The notes beneath the pieces were generated by a model, which did not search any database, was not told where the DNA came from, and saw only the letters and a list, made by a program, of their open reading frames with translations. From assembly GCA_015056205.1 (NCBI GenBank), contig SVGS01000003.1:62001-126000 (forward strand): a stretch of DNA of 64,000 nt, read 5' to 3'. Source of the stretch: Clostridiales bacterium. Its GTDB lineage: Bacteria; Bacillota; Clostridia; Christensenellales; Aristaeellaceae. This document shows positions 31,849 to 43,502 of the stretch, one piece after another (within the stretch, counting starts at the first letter, position 1; every line of letters starts with the position of its first letter). Made by a program: the position numbers and the translations under genes.

Positions 31849-33096
31849 TTACAGGATATCGATCATCTGATCAAATCCGGTCGTTGTAAAGATTTCCTTC
31901 ACCGGATCGCTGGCGTTCACTACGGTCACTGTTCCGGGTCCCAGCTTCTTGACGGCCATCAGCAGAACCCGCAGGCCGGCGGAGGAGATGTATTCCAGCG
32001 AACCGGCTTCAATTCTGATTTTTTTGATATCCTCAAGGTTGTTCTCCAGGACTTCCATAAGCGCCGGAGCGCTGATGGTATCAATCCGTCCGTTGACGAT
32101 GCACAAAAGCTGATCCTCGTCATCGCTGGCAAAGGTGATATTCAGATTGTCCACCTGTTTGGCGCCCTGGATGGACGGAGCTTTCCGGAAATAGGGATCG
32201 GCTGTCATCTTCCACAGAGAGGAGGCTTTCAGCTGTCGGATCAGGTTTTCCTTCCAGGCTTCCGGAAGCCCCTCGAGCAGGGCGGAATGCACCTCTGGAT
32301 CCCAAAAAGGCAGCTTTTCCACGATCATTCCGTGGGCTTCCAGGAATTCCTGAATCTTCTCCGCGCTCCATCTGGCGACGCCGTCACTGTAAATATTATG
32401 GTCGCGCATGGTCTTTTCCCGGGTCTCGTTGTACAGCCGGACCGCGTCGGGACTGCTCATGTTGGCGGTGGCGAAGGCCTCATAGTCCACGCCGAAGTCG
32501 GACGTAATCCAGGCGCCTCCGTGCCGGAGCAGAATTTCCCGGATTCCGCCGATCAGCTGAGCAAATTCATTCCCGGAGAGATACTGCGTCAGGCCCTCGC
32601 AGGAGATCAGCAGCTTTCCCTTCAGCCATTCCGCCGCCTCCAGCAGAGAGGCCGCGTTCGTCGCGTCGCCTCCCACATAAGCGGGATGGGATTTTCCGAT
32701 CCTGTTCCGGGAAGCAAACCCCAGCAGCTTTTCCGCGACGACGGGGACCTCCACCCCGACATAATCGATGCCTTCGTGTTCGCAGTAAAGCACGCGGGGC
32801 GTAAACCCGCAGGCAATATCCAGCAGATTCCGGCAGCCTTCCTCCTTCAGATAGTGCGAAAGCCGTTCATATCGTGCGACCACCGCCAGAGAGGATCCGG
32901 TCATCAACGCCTTTAATTCATCTTCCGGTATTTGCAGCTGACCGCTGCTGTCCTTCTGTTTTGTCTGCCTGATTTCGTCCTGAATGTTCAGCTCGGCAAT
33001 CATCTTCCGGGCGTCCTGATTGCCGGCTTCCGCCAGAAAATAAAGCGTGGTTTTCGCTGTCAGGTAGGTGGGGTTGACCATTGATCTGTAATCCAT
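31849..33096 (-). CDS. LCM-like methyltransferase fused to a STAS domain
   Basis: A 415-residue fusion. Residues ~80-300 are a SAM-dependent methyltransferase of the leucine carboxyl methyltransferase-like kind: SAM motif LLDIACGFTPRVLYC, then VGVEVPVV, and LLISCEGLTQYLS. Residues ~315-415 are a STAS domain as in anti-sigma factor antagonists: IVNGRIDTISAPALMEVLE, then EYISSAGLRVLLMAVKK with the phosphorylatable serine pair, and a typical end VKEIFTTTGFDQMIDIL. GGAAGG precedes the ATG. The N-terminal 75 residues are helical. STAS domains take part in partner switching with GHKL kinases; methyl transfer may therefore be under regulatory control. The target is unknown. Confidence 0.78.
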   Translation of the reverse strand: MDYRSMVNPTYLTAKTTLYFLAEAGNQDARKMIAELNIQDEIRQTKQKDSSGQLQIPEDELKALMTGSSLAVVARYERLSHYLKEEGCRNLLDIACGFTPRVLYCEHEGIDYVGVEVPVVAEKLLGFASRNRIGKSHPAYVGGDATNAASLLEAAEWLKGKLLISCEGLTQYLSGNEFAQLIGGIREILLRHGGAWITSDFGVDYEAFATANMSSPDAVRLYNETREKTMRDHNIYSDGVARWSAEKIQEFLEAHGMIVEKLPFWDPEVHSALLEGLPEAWKENLIRQLKASSLWKMTADPYFRKAPSIQGAKQVDNLNITFASDDEDQLLCIVNGRIDTISAPALMEVLENNLEDIKKIRIEAGSLEYISSAGLRVLLMAVKKLGPGTVTVVNASDPVKEIFTTTGFDQMIDIL

Positions 33097-33182
33097 TTCT
33101 TTTTCCTTCCGTTTGTATCAGTGATTTTTCATGCCGTTATTCTTTCAGCAGAATCTGCCTTCTGTTATTGATTCGCCGGCGG

Positions 33183-34340
33183 TCATTCCCGGCGGAGACA
33201 GTTGATCAGCTGCTCAAGCCCCGCGTTATCCCATTCGATCAGTTCAATTCCGAGTTTGGCCGCGCGCATCCGCATATTGGACCGGCTTTTCGTCGCCATG
33301 CCGGAGGTCACGAGCAGCGCCCGGGCGTATTTCCCGCCGAAGCGGTCCCGCAGGATGGCCAGTTCGTTCAGGGCTTCCGTATGAACTTCACAGGTTTTGC
33401 AGCTGATGAACACCGGACGGATCCCCTGTACTGCCATCACATCGATCTCGTTGGTCACGCTGTCCCGGTGTATCGCGCCGCCCTGCCAGTTCACCACCGC
33501 GCTGAGAACCACATCGTCGAAGCAGCCGGCCGAATGGCAGGCCCGGAAGACCTGCAGTTCCAGCACAGCCCCGATATCGCGCAGCCAGAAGCGCACCGTT
33601 TCATCCGGGAAGCGGAAGCGGATCCGGTCCTCCTGAAGCTCCAGTTCCTGAATCAGACCTTCCTCAGCCAGCGCCCGGAACAGATTGGGATCAGCCTGTA
33701 CCTGCTTGTTCCCGGCTTTCTTCTGCAGCGGACCGTCGGCTTCCAGGATCCCTGGTTCGGAGCTGGAGATTTTCTGGATGAAACTGATCTGTCCGTTCCA
33801 GATCCGGCGGAACCGGGAGTATACCTTGAACAGGCGGTCAATTTCCTCCAGTCTGTTTCGCAGAAGCGTGTGATCCTCGCGGCCCGGCAAGAGGGTGCCT
33901 CCCGCCATCTTCAGGCAGCCCGCCACATCCAGATGGACGGTACAGGGCTGGCTCCGGGCAAAGGAAGCGTTTTTGATTTCGTAGAAAGAGTTCTTTTTTC
34001 GGCTGTAGGTGAAGACCGCGGTATTGCCGGAACAGGCGCCGGCCGCGAACAGGGCTGCGTCCGTCCCTCCGGAAATGTCAATGGCGCAGTCGTTGTGAGA
34101 AGCCAGGATTTCCTCAAGCACCCGCTCCGTCTTTTTGGCGTCCAGCAGGCTTCCGGAAACGAAGGTGACCTTGACAGGGCACTTCATGTATTCGAAGAAT
34201 TCCCGCAGAGCCCGCTTGTATTCCCGGCTTTCAGCGATCTCCGCCGGGCAGAGCAGGATCATTTCCTTCGGCTGAAACATCAGGGAAGACAGCACGTTGT
34301 TAATGGGGCTCAGATCAAACAGCTCAATCAGTGTCTGCAT
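33183..34340 (-). CDS. Card1-like CARF nuclease family protein (DUF1887)
   Basis: A 385-residue protein that matches the DUF1887/Card1 layout: an N-terminal CARF-type Rossmann domain with the nucleotide-binding loop AIDISGGTDAALFAAG, a winged-helix linker (residues ~200-260), and a C-terminal PD-(D/E)xK-like nuclease with NEIDVMAVQG then VFISCKT. In type III CRISPR systems such proteins are activated by cyclic oligoadenylate and cut single-stranded nucleic acid; in many Clostridia DUF1887 genes stand alone. Here there is no CRISPR array or cas gene in 64 kb. The next gene upstream, 38 bases away, encodes a SRAP DNA-crosslink protein. GGGAG lies nine bases before the ATG. Confidence 0.72.
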   Translation of the reverse strand: MQTLIELFDLSPINNVLSSLMFQPKEMILLCPAEIAESREYKRALREFFEYMKCPVKVTFVSGSLLDAKKTERVLEEILASHNDCAIDISGGTDAALFAAGACSGNTAVFTYSRKKNSFYEIKNASFARSQPCTVHLDVAGCLKMAGGTLLPGREDHTLLRNRLEEIDRLFKVYSRFRRIWNGQISFIQKISSSEPGILEADGPLQKKAGNKQVQADPNLFRALAEEGLIQELELQEDRIRFRFPDETVRFWLRDIGAVLELQVFRACHSAGCFDDVVLSAVVNWQGGAIHRDSVTNEIDVMAVQGIRPVFISCKTCEVHTEALNELAILRDRFGGKYARALLVTSGMATKSRSNMRMRAAKLGIELIEWDNAGLEQLINCLRRE

Positions 34341-34378
34341 TCCTTTTACTCCCTCTCCATCTTTTTTTATTCCGGCTC

Positions 34379-34990
34379 TCAGCCGGTTCTTTCACACTTC
34401 AGTTCCGTCAGTGCCTGGCCGAGGACGGACTCCGGCCTGATTTCCGGCCGGATCCATTCCCGGACCGCGCTTTCCGGCAGAATCAGGGGCATCCGGTCAT
34501 GGATAAAGCGGATATTTTCTCCCGGTTCCCTTGTCAGCACCACAAAGCAGGGGATATTGTTTTCCATCCGGTACAGGCCGCAGAGCCAGGTGACGGACTC
34601 CCCCGCCGGCTGCAGCCGGTATTTGTTTCCGGTCTTCTTTCTTCCGTTTCCGTCGGTCTGATGTTCCCATTCGTAATAGCAAACGGCCGGAATCATGCAG
34701 CGATGGCTCTGCCAGGAATCCCGGAAAAGGGGCTTCACCGCGGCGGTTTCCGTCCTCGCGTTGATCAGCAGGCTCCGGCTTCCCGCGCTGAATCCCCATT
34801 TCATCGGAAAAACCCGCTGTTTTCCGTCCCGTCCGGTGGCCAGAACGGGGGCAACGTTTGCAGGAAAAACCTCCCCGTCCGTAACCACTCTGGCGGACGG
34901 CCCGAATGCCCCGATGAGCGCGGAGCGGTTCATCGCCTCGATATAAGGCCGCAGCTCGGGAGAAAGGGCAACCAGATAGCGGCAACACAT
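34379..34990 (-). CDS. SRAP domain protein (YedK/HMCES), abasic-site crosslinker
   Basis: A 203-residue SOS-response-associated peptidase-type protein that forms a covalent DNA-protein crosslink at abasic sites in single-stranded DNA. After Met removal the N-terminal residue is the catalytic Cys (MCCRY). Other active-site residues are visible: Asn in LLINARTET, Glu in VCYYEWE and His in RFIHDRMPLIL. The Cys must be at position 2, so the start at 34990 is certain and the track start nine codons upstream is wrong. It begins 16 bases after metA. Confidence 0.9.
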   Translation of the reverse strand: MCCRYLVALSPELRPYIEAMNRSALIGAFGPSARVVTDGEVFPANVAPVLATGRDGKQRVFPMKWGFSAGSRSLLINARTETAAVKPLFRDSWQSHRCMIPAVCYYEWEHQTDGNGRKKTGNKYRLQPAGESVTWLCGLYRMENNIPCFVVLTREPGENIRFIHDRMPLILPESAVREWIRPEIRPESVLGQALTELKCERTG

Positions 34991-35006
34991 CGTCGGTTTC
35001 CGTCCT

Positions 35007-35927
35007 TTATCCGTCAATCTGATCCAGATCGTAAGGCGTTGTCTGATAAACCATGTAGTTCAGCCAGTTCGCGTACAGCAGATTCGCGTGCCCGCGCCAG
35101 GTGACCATGGGCGGCTTCGTATCATCGTCGTTGGGATAATAATTCTTCGGTACTTCAATCGGAAGCCCCGCGTTTTTATCGCGCAGGTATTCCTTTTCGA
35201 GCGTCCGGGGATCATATTCGCTGTGACCCATAATATAGACCTGGCGCCCGTTCTCCGTAATCATGGCATAGATCCCGGCTTCCTGGGAGGAGGCGATAAT
35301 CTTCAGCTGTCCGCAGGCTTCCACATCGCTCCGGAGCACCGTCGTATGGCGGCTGTGCGGAGCCATGAACACATCGTCAAAGCCCCGCAGCAAAATATAA
35401 TTCTTCCGCTCCGCCCGGTGGGCAAAAACGCCGAAAAGCTTTTTGTCCAGGGTCCGCTTCTGTATGCCGTAATGATAATACAGGCCGGCCTGCGCGCCCC
35501 AGCAGATATGGAAGGTGGAATGCACGTGCTTCTTGCTCCACTCCATGATTTCGCAGAGTTCTTTCCAGTATTCCACCTCTTCAAACGGCATCTGTTCCAC
35601 CGGCGCGCCGGTAATGATCATGCCGTCAAAGTTTTGATCCCGGATCTCGTCAAAGGTACGGTAGAAAGCCGTCAGATGTTCCATCGGCGTATTCCTGGAC
35701 ACATGGGTGCTCATCATGATCAGCTCGGTTTCCACCTGCAGGGCTGTATTGCCCAGCAGCCGGAGCAGCTGCGTCTCCGTATCGATCTTCGTCGGCATCA
35801 GGTTCACAATGGCGATTCGCAGAGGACGAATATCCTGCGTCGAGGCCCTGTTTTCCGTCATGACAAAGATATTTTCTTCTGTCAGCGTCCGGTAAGCAGG
35901 CAGCTCGTTGGAAATCTTAATCGGCAT
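35007..35927 (-). CDS. metA: Homoserine O-acyltransferase MetA, acetyl-CoA type
   Basis: A 306-residue enzyme that acylates L-homoserine at the entry to methionine synthesis, in the cytoplasm. The catalytic Cys142 (HICWGAQAG), His235 and Glu237 (MGHSEYD) are all present. Residue 111 is Glu (APVEQM); by established work on MetA proteins, Glu at this position favours acetyl-CoA while Gly favours succinyl-CoA, so this is predicted to be a homoserine O-acetyltransferase. An extended -10 (TGGTATAAT) precedes it. No complete SAM riboswitch is seen in its short leader. It leads the run metA-SRAP-CARF on the minus strand. Confidence 0.93.
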   Translation of the reverse strand: MPIKISNELPAYRTLTEENIFVMTENRASTQDIRPLRIAIVNLMPTKIDTETQLLRLLGNTALQVETELIMMSTHVSRNTPMEHLTAFYRTFDEIRDQNFDGMIITGAPVEQMPFEEVEYWKELCEIMEWSKKHVHSTFHICWGAQAGLYYHYGIQKRTLDKKLFGVFAHRAERKNYILLRGFDDVFMAPHSRHTTVLRSDVEACGQLKIIASSQEAGIYAMITENGRQVYIMGHSEYDPRTLEKEYLRDKNAGLPIEVPKNYYPNDDDTKPPMVTWRGHANLLYANWLNYMVYQTTPYDLDQIDG

Positions 35928-36013
35928 TTTCCCCTCTACCCCCTTCTGCGGTGATAAGAGAATTCTCCCGGCCGCCGGTTTGATCCGGATCGGCGGAGCA
36001 TCATATGTATGGG

Positions 36014-36022
36014 ATTATACCA
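36014..36022 (-). promoter_or_regulatory. Extended -10 promoter of metA
   Basis: TG-G-TATAAT on the minus strand, about 85 bases upstream of the metA ATG; a TTCATT lies 18 bases further up as a possible -35. The leader between has no full-length riboswitch that I can recognise. Confidence 0.6.
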
Positions 36023-36102
36023 CAGAAGACAAAAAAAATGAACCGTCTCCGGCCATCTGCTTTTCCAGCTGTCTGAGGGAAAAGAAACCTCGCTTTCGGA
36101 TG

Positions 36103-36136
36103 AAAAAAACCGGTTCAGTCCGGAGACTGAACCGGT
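36103..36136 (-). terminator. Terminator after groEL
   Basis: ACCGGTTCAGTC-TCCG-GACTGAACCGGT, a perfect 12-bp stem, followed by six T on the minus strand, about 40 bases after the groEL stop. Confidence 0.92.
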
Positions 36137-36174
36137 GGAATTCCCGATATTCTTCTTTTCCGGAAGAAGATGGA

Positions 36175-37806
<1,632 letters not shown>

Positions 37807-37838
37807 TCAGCTCCTTCTGTTTTCTTAAACCTGATGTA

Positions 37839-38188
<350 letters not shown>

Positions 38189-38433
38189 CAAGCCTTCTGT
38201 AATATAAGTCAATTCCATGGTGCATGCAAGTTTCCGGATGTTGTGAATTAAGCTGTTTTTGCTTTGTTTCTGTTGTTTTCTTCACTTTCCTCTGTATTTC
38301 TCTGAATTTTGATATTTCTCCATGCATAGCCCTGTGTTACACTGTACGCATCTGACGGAAGGCTTTTCCTGTGTTATGCAGAGGCGCCCGGCCGGGCGTT
38401 CCGTTTCATCCGTCTGTTTTCAGGAGGATCCGT

Positions 38434-39483
38434 ATGAACGATATTTCCTGCGCCCTTCTCGCCTGGTACGACCGGCACGCCAGGATTCTTCCCTGGCGCG
38501 GTATCTCGGATCCCTACCGGACCTGGGTCAGCGAGATCATGCTGCAGCAGACCAGGGTCGATACCGTTATTCCCTATTATGAACGTTTTTTGTCGCGCTT
38601 CCCTTCCCTTGCCGATCTGGCCGCCGCGGATGAGGAAGAGGTGCTGAAGCTCTGGCAGGGGCTTGGCTATTATTCCAGAGCCCGGAATCTGCTTCTCGGC
38701 GTCCGTCAGGTTATGGAAGAAAAAGGCGGTGTCATCCCCTCCGATCCGAAGGAGTTGGAAAAAATAACGGGCATCGGCGCCTATACCGCCGGAGCCATCG
38801 CTTCCATCGCCTACGGAGTCCGGGTTCCGGCGGTGGACGGAAATGTCATTCGCGTTCTTTCCCGCCTGTACGGGATCCGCTCCGACGCTTCCGCTCCGGA
38901 AACCCGGCGCCGGATCTTTTCCCTGGCTGACGATCTGGTTCCGCCGGAGCGGCCGGGGGATCACAATCAGGCCGTCATGGATCTGGGGGCTGTGATCTGC
39001 GTTCCGGGCACGCCGGACTGCCGCGCCTGCCCGCTCGCTGCCTTCTGTGATGCCCGGAGCCGGGGCGACGCGGCGGATCTGCCCTTTCTGCCCGGCGCAA
39101 AGCCGCCCAGGCAGCTGCCCTGGACGGTGCTTCTCGTCCTCTCCGGCAACCGGGTGCTGGCCCGGAAGCGGACGGAAAAAATGCTGAACGGCCTCTGGTG
39201 CTTTCCCATGCTGCCCGGTTTTCTTTCGGAAGCGGAGCTGAAAGAAAAAATTCCGGATGAGCTTCATCCGGAATCGGTGATTCTGCGAAAAGAGCGGGAA
39301 GCGCGCCACGTGTTCACCCACCAGGTCTGGCAGATGCGCCTCTGGACCTGCCGGGTTCCTTCGGATGTCCCGGCGCCCCGGGGTTATCAGTTTCTGGAAC
39401 CCGGCCAGGTCCGGGATGTTCCGTGGCCGGCGGCCATGTATGCCGCCCTGGACTGTCTTCAGGCTTTTTCCATAAAGGCCTGA
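38434..39483 (+). CDS. mutY: A/G-specific adenine glycosylase MutY
   Basis: A 349-residue base-excision repair enzyme that removes adenine mispaired with 8-oxoguanine. It has the helix-hairpin-helix core (EKITGIGAYTAGAIASIAYG), the substrate motif IMLQQTRVDTVIPYYERF, the catalytic Asp region (PAVDGNVIRVLSRLYG, DHNQAVMDLGAVIC), and a CX6CX2CX5C iron-sulfur cluster (CVPGTPDCRACPLAAFC). A C-terminal NUDIX-like domain recognises 8-oxoG. AGGAGG precedes the inner ATG at 38434. Its 3' end overlaps the convergent aminopeptidase gene by 25 bases. Confidence 0.95.
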   Translation: MNDISCALLAWYDRHARILPWRGISDPYRTWVSEIMLQQTRVDTVIPYYERFLSRFPSLADLAAADEEEVLKLWQGLGYYSRARNLLLGVRQVMEEKGGVIPSDPKELEKITGIGAYTAGAIASIAYGVRVPAVDGNVIRVLSRLYGIRSDASAPETRRRIFSLADDLVPPERPGDHNQAVMDLGAVICVPGTPDCRACPLAAFCDARSRGDAADLPFLPGAKPPRQLPWTVLLVLSGNRVLARKRTEKMLNGLWCFPMLPGFLSEAELKEKIPDELHPESVILRKEREARHVFTHQVWQMRLWTCRVPSDVPAPRGYQFLEPGQVRDVPWPAAMYAALDCLQAFSIKA

Positions 39484-40841
39484 TAGGCCCGCACGGATTC
39501 ATAAAGATCCGCCTTGGAGATAATCTCCATCGGCGCGTGCATATTCAGCACGGCCACGCCGCTGTCAATGACGTTCATACCGTACAGCGCGCAGATATAG
39601 GCGATGGTTCCGCCGCCGCCCAGGTCCACCCGACCCAGCTCCGCGGTCTGCCAGCTTACATTGCTGTCATCCATGATTTTCCGCAGCCTGGCCATGTATT
39701 CCGCGTTGGCGTCGTTCGAGCCGCTCTTGCCCCGGGAACCCGTGAACTTGTTGAAGCATACGCCCCTTCCCAGGAAGGCGGCGTTTTTCTTTTCAAAAGC
39801 ATCCCCGTACAGCGGATCATATCCCGCGCTGACGTCGCAGCTCAGCATACTGCTGTTCCGCAGCGCCCGGCGAACCTGCAGTTCGCTGTATGCGCCCTGA
39901 AGCGCCAGAATCTCGGCCACGGCGTTTTCCAGATAATTGGCCCGCATGCCGGTCGCGCCCACGCTGCCGATTTCTTCCTTGTCCACCAGCATGCCGCAGC
40001 AGGTCCGCTCGGGAATATCCCGGATCTGCAGCATGGCCGCCAGTTCCGCCCAGGCGCATACGCGGTCGTCATGACCGTAGGACATCACCATACTGCGGTC
40101 CAGACCGAAGTCTCTCGCTTTGCCGGCGGGAACGATTTCCAGCTCGGCTGAAATCAGATCCTCTTCCTCGATCTGATATTCTTCTTTCAGAATCCGGAGC
40201 AGGTTTGCCTTGACCGGTTCCTTCTCCGCTCCTTCCAGCGGACGTCCCGCCAGAATCAGATCCAGTTTTTCTCCCTCGATGGCCTCGCTCAGCTTTTTCT
40301 CGTTCTGCTTCTGGGACAGATGCGGCAGCAGGTCGCTGATGCCGATAACCGGATCCCCGTCCTTCTCTCCGATGGTCAGTTCCACCCGGGAGCCGTCCTT
40401 CCGGATCACCACACCATGGATGGCCAGTTCCCGGGCCACCCACTGGTACTTTTTGATGCCGCCGTAATAATGGGTGTCCGCCAGAGCGTAATCCGTATCC
40501 TCATACAGCGGATTCTGCTTCAGATCCAGCCTCGGCGAATCGATATGGGCGCCGACGATGTTCATGCCTTCTTCCAGGGGCTTTTTCCCCATCAGGAAAG
40601 CCAGCACCGCCTTGCCCATGATGCAGACATAGATCCTGTCGCCGGCCTGAACCTTCTTTCCTTCGCGGATCAGCTGCTCCAGAGGCTGATATCCCGCTTC
40701 TTCCAGCATGGCGACAGCTTCCCGGGCGCATTCCCGCTCCGTTTTTCCCCTGTTGAGGAAATCCTTATAGGCTTCGCCTGTTTTCATCACCTCTTCCAGT
40801 TCCTGCCGGGTATACTTTTTCCACGCGTTTGGTCTTTCCAT
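39459..40841 (-). CDS. M18 family aminopeptidase
   Basis: A 460-residue zinc aminopeptidase of family M18 (aspartyl/leucyl aminopeptidase, dodecameric in the cytosol), which trims N-terminal residues from peptides. Metal and catalytic blocks: IVGAHIDSPRLDLK, GHDDRVCAWAEL, LVDKEEIGSVGATG, SSMLSCDVSAGYDP and a late VLNMHAPMEI. Length is standard. It is convergent with mutY and divergent from the DnaK-like gene. The 156-base divergent gap holds no clear promoter for either gene by my reading. Confidence 0.93.
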   Translation of the reverse strand: MERPNAWKKYTRQELEEVMKTGEAYKDFLNRGKTERECAREAVAMLEEAGYQPLEQLIREGKKVQAGDRIYVCIMGKAVLAFLMGKKPLEEGMNIVGAHIDSPRLDLKQNPLYEDTDYALADTHYYGGIKKYQWVARELAIHGVVIRKDGSRVELTIGEKDGDPVIGISDLLPHLSQKQNEKKLSEAIEGEKLDLILAGRPLEGAEKEPVKANLLRILKEEYQIEEEDLISAELEIVPAGKARDFGLDRSMVMSYGHDDRVCAWAELAAMLQIRDIPERTCCGMLVDKEEIGSVGATGMRANYLENAVAEILALQGAYSELQVRRALRNSSMLSCDVSAGYDPLYGDAFEKKNAAFLGRGVCFNKFTGSRGKSGSNDANAEYMARLRKIMDDSNVSWQTAELGRVDLGGGGTIAYICALYGMNVIDSGVAVLNMHAPMEIISKADLYESVRAYQAFMEKA

Positions 40842-40997
40842 GTTGATTCACACTCCTCGGGCCTATCTTATCACCGCCCCCAGGAAATAGCAAACAATTT
40901 TCACAATTCTTTCACTTAATCATCGACTGTTTCTAAAACTGTCCTGATATGCTGAGACTGGTTCCGATTATGATCGGCGCAAAGGAGGTTTTTCTTC

Positions 40998-42620
40998 ATG
41001 TCGAAGATTATCGGCATCGACCTTGGAACGACGAATTCCTGCGTGGCCTTTATGGAAAACGGAAAGGCCGTCATTATACCGAACGCGGAGGGGGGCAGAA
41101 CCACGCCCTCGATTGTGGCCTTCACCCGCGGCGGGGAGCGTCTGGTCGGCAGCGCAGCCAAGCGTCAGGCGGTAACCAATGCCTCCAGAACCTTCGCTTC
41201 CGTCAAAAGGGCCATGGGAACGGATACCCGGTATTCCGTGGACGGCAAATCCTATACCCCGCAGGAGATTTCCGCCATGATCCTGCGGAAGCTGAAGGCG
41301 GACGCGGAAAGCTATATCGGGGAGCCTGTTTCGGACGCGGTGATCACGGTGCCCGCCTATTTTTCCGACGCACAGCGCCAGGCTACCAAGGATGCCGGGC
41401 TTATCGCCGGGCTGAACGTGCTCCGGATCATCAACGAGCCGACCTCCGCCGCGCTGGCCTACGGCTTCAACAAGGGAGATCCCAAGAAGATCATGGTCTA
41501 TGATCTGGGCGGCGGCACCTTTGATGTGAGTATTCTGGATATTAATTCCGATACGATTGAAGTGCTGGCCACCGCCGGTAACAATCATCTGGGCGGCGAC
41601 GATTTTGACCAGTGCATCGTCGGCTTTCTCCTGGATCAGTTTAAAAAGACATACCAGCGGGATCTTTCCGGCGATCCCATGGCCATGCAGCGTCTGGAGG
41701 AGGCTGCCGAAAAAGCGAAAATCGAGCTTTCCTCCTCTTCTGAAACCACGATCAATCTTCCCTTCCTGTATCAGGACGCCGGCGGTCCCCGGCATCTGGA
41801 GACCGTGCTCACCCGCGCCCGGTTTAACGAGCTGACCGCTCACCTGATCGACGAAACCCGGGGGCCGGTACAACAGGCGATGCAGGATGCCGGGATAACG
41901 GCCGCCCAGCTGGACCGGGTGCTTCTGGTCGGCGGCTCCACCCGGATTCCCGCCGTGCAGGAAGCGGTGCGCCGGCTGACCGGAAAGGAACCCTCCCGGG
42001 ATATCAATCCCGATGAGTGCGTGGCGATGGGAGCCTGCCTGCAGGGCGGCGTTCTCTCCGGGGCGATTCATTCCCTGGTGCTGATCGATGTTACCCCCCT
42101 GTCGCTCGGAATCGAGACGCTGGGAGATATTTTTGCCCGGATTATCGACCGGAATACACCGCTCCCCTGCCAGCATTCCCAGGTTTTCACCACGGCCGCC
42201 AATTTTCAGACCAGCGTGGAAATCAATGTCCTGCAAGGGGAGCGGGAGATTGCCTCCGCCAATAAATCTCTCGGCAAATTCAGGCTGAACGGCATCCGCC
42301 GGGCGCTTCGGGGCGTTCCCCAGATTGAGGTCACCTTTACCATCGATACCAACGGCATCGTCCATGTGACCGCCCGGGATCTGGGAACCAATCATTCCCA
42401 GGATATCACGATATCCGGTTCCGGCAATATGAGCCGGGAGGATATCGACCGGGCGATCCGGGATGCTCAGCAGTATGCCGCCGAGGATCAGGAGCGGAAG
42501 CGGAACCAGGAAGCCGCCAACGCCCGGGAAGCCCGCCAGAGCCGGAACCGGGAGACCGATTCTCCGAAAGACGGCCGAAACAGCGACGGCCGGAATGAAG
42601 ACGGCTCCTACGACGTGTAA
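40998..42620 (+). CDS. DnaK-like Hsp70 paralogue lacking the helical lid
   Basis: A 540-residue Hsp70. The nucleotide-binding domain is intact ([49 protein letters not shown]) and the substrate-binding beta-domain is present ([16 protein letters not shown] to [20 protein letters not shown]). The C-terminus stops soon after [17 protein letters not shown]: most of the helical lid is missing and replaced by a charged, Arg/Asp/Asn-rich tail. Canonical DnaK is about 610-640 residues. AAAGGAGG precedes the ATG. It heads a four-gene group with DUF5685, J-domain and zinc-ribbon proteins, not with grpE/hrcA, so it is a specialised paralogue. Confidence 0.9.
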   Translation: MSKIIGIDLGTTNSCVAFMENGKAVIIPNAEGGRTTPSIVAFTRGGERLVGSAAKRQAVTNASRTFASVKRAMGTDTRYSVDGKSYTPQEISAMILRKLKADAESYIGEPVSDAVITVPAYFSDAQRQATKDAGLIAGLNVLRIINEPTSAALAYGFNKGDPKKIMVYDLGGGTFDVSILDINSDTIEVLATAGNNHLGGDDFDQCIVGFLLDQFKKTYQRDLSGDPMAMQRLEEAAEKAKIELSSSSETTINLPFLYQDAGGPRHLETVLTRARFNELTAHLIDETRGPVQQAMQDAGITAAQLDRVLLVGGSTRIPAVQEAVRRLTGKEPSRDINPDECVAMGACLQGGVLSGAIHSLVLIDVTPLSLGIETLGDIFARIIDRNTPLPCQHSQVFTTAANFQTSVEINVLQGEREIASANKSLGKFRLNGIRRALRGVPQIEVTFTIDTNGIVHVTARDLGTNHSQDITISGSGNMSREDIDRAIRDAQQYAAEDQERKRNQEAANAREARQSRNRETDSPKDGRNSDGRNEDGSYDV

Positions 42621-42638
42621 CGGAAAGCGGGGATCGGC

Positions 42639-43502
42639 ATGTTCGGCTATATTACGCCTGTGCTCTCCGCATTGCCGGATGAGCGGAAAAAACGGTATCG
42701 CGCGCTGTACTGCGGCGTCTGCCATTCCCTGCTGGCCCGCCACGGACAGGCTGCCCGGGTTACGCTCAGCAACGATCTGACCTTTCTGGCTCTGCTTCTG
42801 AACTCCCTCTATGAGCCGGAATGCCGGATGCTTCCCGCCCGGTGCGCGGTTCATCCGCTGCATGCCCGGGACTATCTGCAGTCTTCCCTGATCGATTACG
42901 CAGCGGACATGAACGTCCTCCTGGCCTATTACAAGGCGGTGGATCAGGAGCTGGACGAAAAAAGTCCGGCGGCCGGAGCCGCCCGCCACAAGCTGCAGAA
43001 GCCCTTTGAACGGGTAGCGGAAGCGTATCCCCGGCAGGCGGAGGAAGTCCGATCCGCCCTGGAGGAAAACTGGCGTCTGGAAAAGACCGAAGCCCCGGAA
43101 GTCGATCTTCTGTGCAATCTCTCCGGCCGTATGCTGGGCGCTGTCTTCGTTCCCCGCCCGGAAGATCTCTGGGCCTCCGCGCTCCGGAGCGTCGGGGAAG
43201 GCCTGGGCCGCTTCGTCTACTGGATGGATGCCTATGACGATTATGATGCGGACCGGAAAAAAGGCCGGTTCAATCCGCTGACGCCCTACCGAAACCGGGA
43301 GGATTACCATTCCTTCAGTCATGACACGCTGGAGCTCTTCATCGCGGAGGCCGCGGAAGCCTTCGAGATTCTGCCCCTGGAACAGGATCTGGATCTTTTG
43401 AGAAATATCCTGTACAGCGGTGTATGGCAGCGGTATAATCAATTGGAAGAGAAACGGTTAAAGCAGCATCAGAAGGAGGAAGATCGGCATGCAGAATCGT
43501 GA
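42639..43502 (+). CDS. DUF5685 family protein
   Basis: A 287-residue protein matching DUF5685: the start [12 protein letters not shown], the Cys pair in [12 protein letters not shown] and a third Cys at PECRML, then an all-helical body with [20 protein letters not shown]. The fold resembles a prenyl-synthase-like helical bundle only in its Asp-rich helix; I would not infer activity. It overlaps the J-domain gene by 14 bases and follows the DnaK-like gene by 18 bases, so it probably works with this chaperone pair, perhaps as a client or adaptor. Confidence 0.8.
   Translation: MFGYITPVLSALPDERKKRYRALYCGVCHSLLARHGQAARVTLSNDLTFLALLLNSLYEPECRMLPARCAVHPLHARDYLQSSLIDYAADMNVLLAYYKAVDQELDEKSPAAGAARHKLQKPFERVAEAYPRQAEEVRSALEENWRLEKTEAPEVDLLCNLSGRMLGAVFVPRPEDLWASALRSVGEGLGRFVYWMDAYDDYDADRKKGRFNPLTPYRNREDYHSFSHDTLELFIAEAAEAFEILPLEQDLDLLRNILYSGVWQRYNQLEEKRLKQHQKEEDRHAES

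Noticed and set aside
33183-34340. Possible CRISPR locus linked to the CARF protein
   Set aside because: I looked for regularly spaced repeats and cas genes on both sides and saw none in the window.
35935-35975. TCTCTTATCA ahead of metA, like the start of a SAM-I riboswitch
   Set aside because: Only about 40 bases remain before the start codon and the other conserved S-box elements are absent.
40968-43442. 824-residue minus-strand ORF
   Set aside because: Antisense to the DnaK-like and DUF5685 genes; no motif or ribosome binding site.
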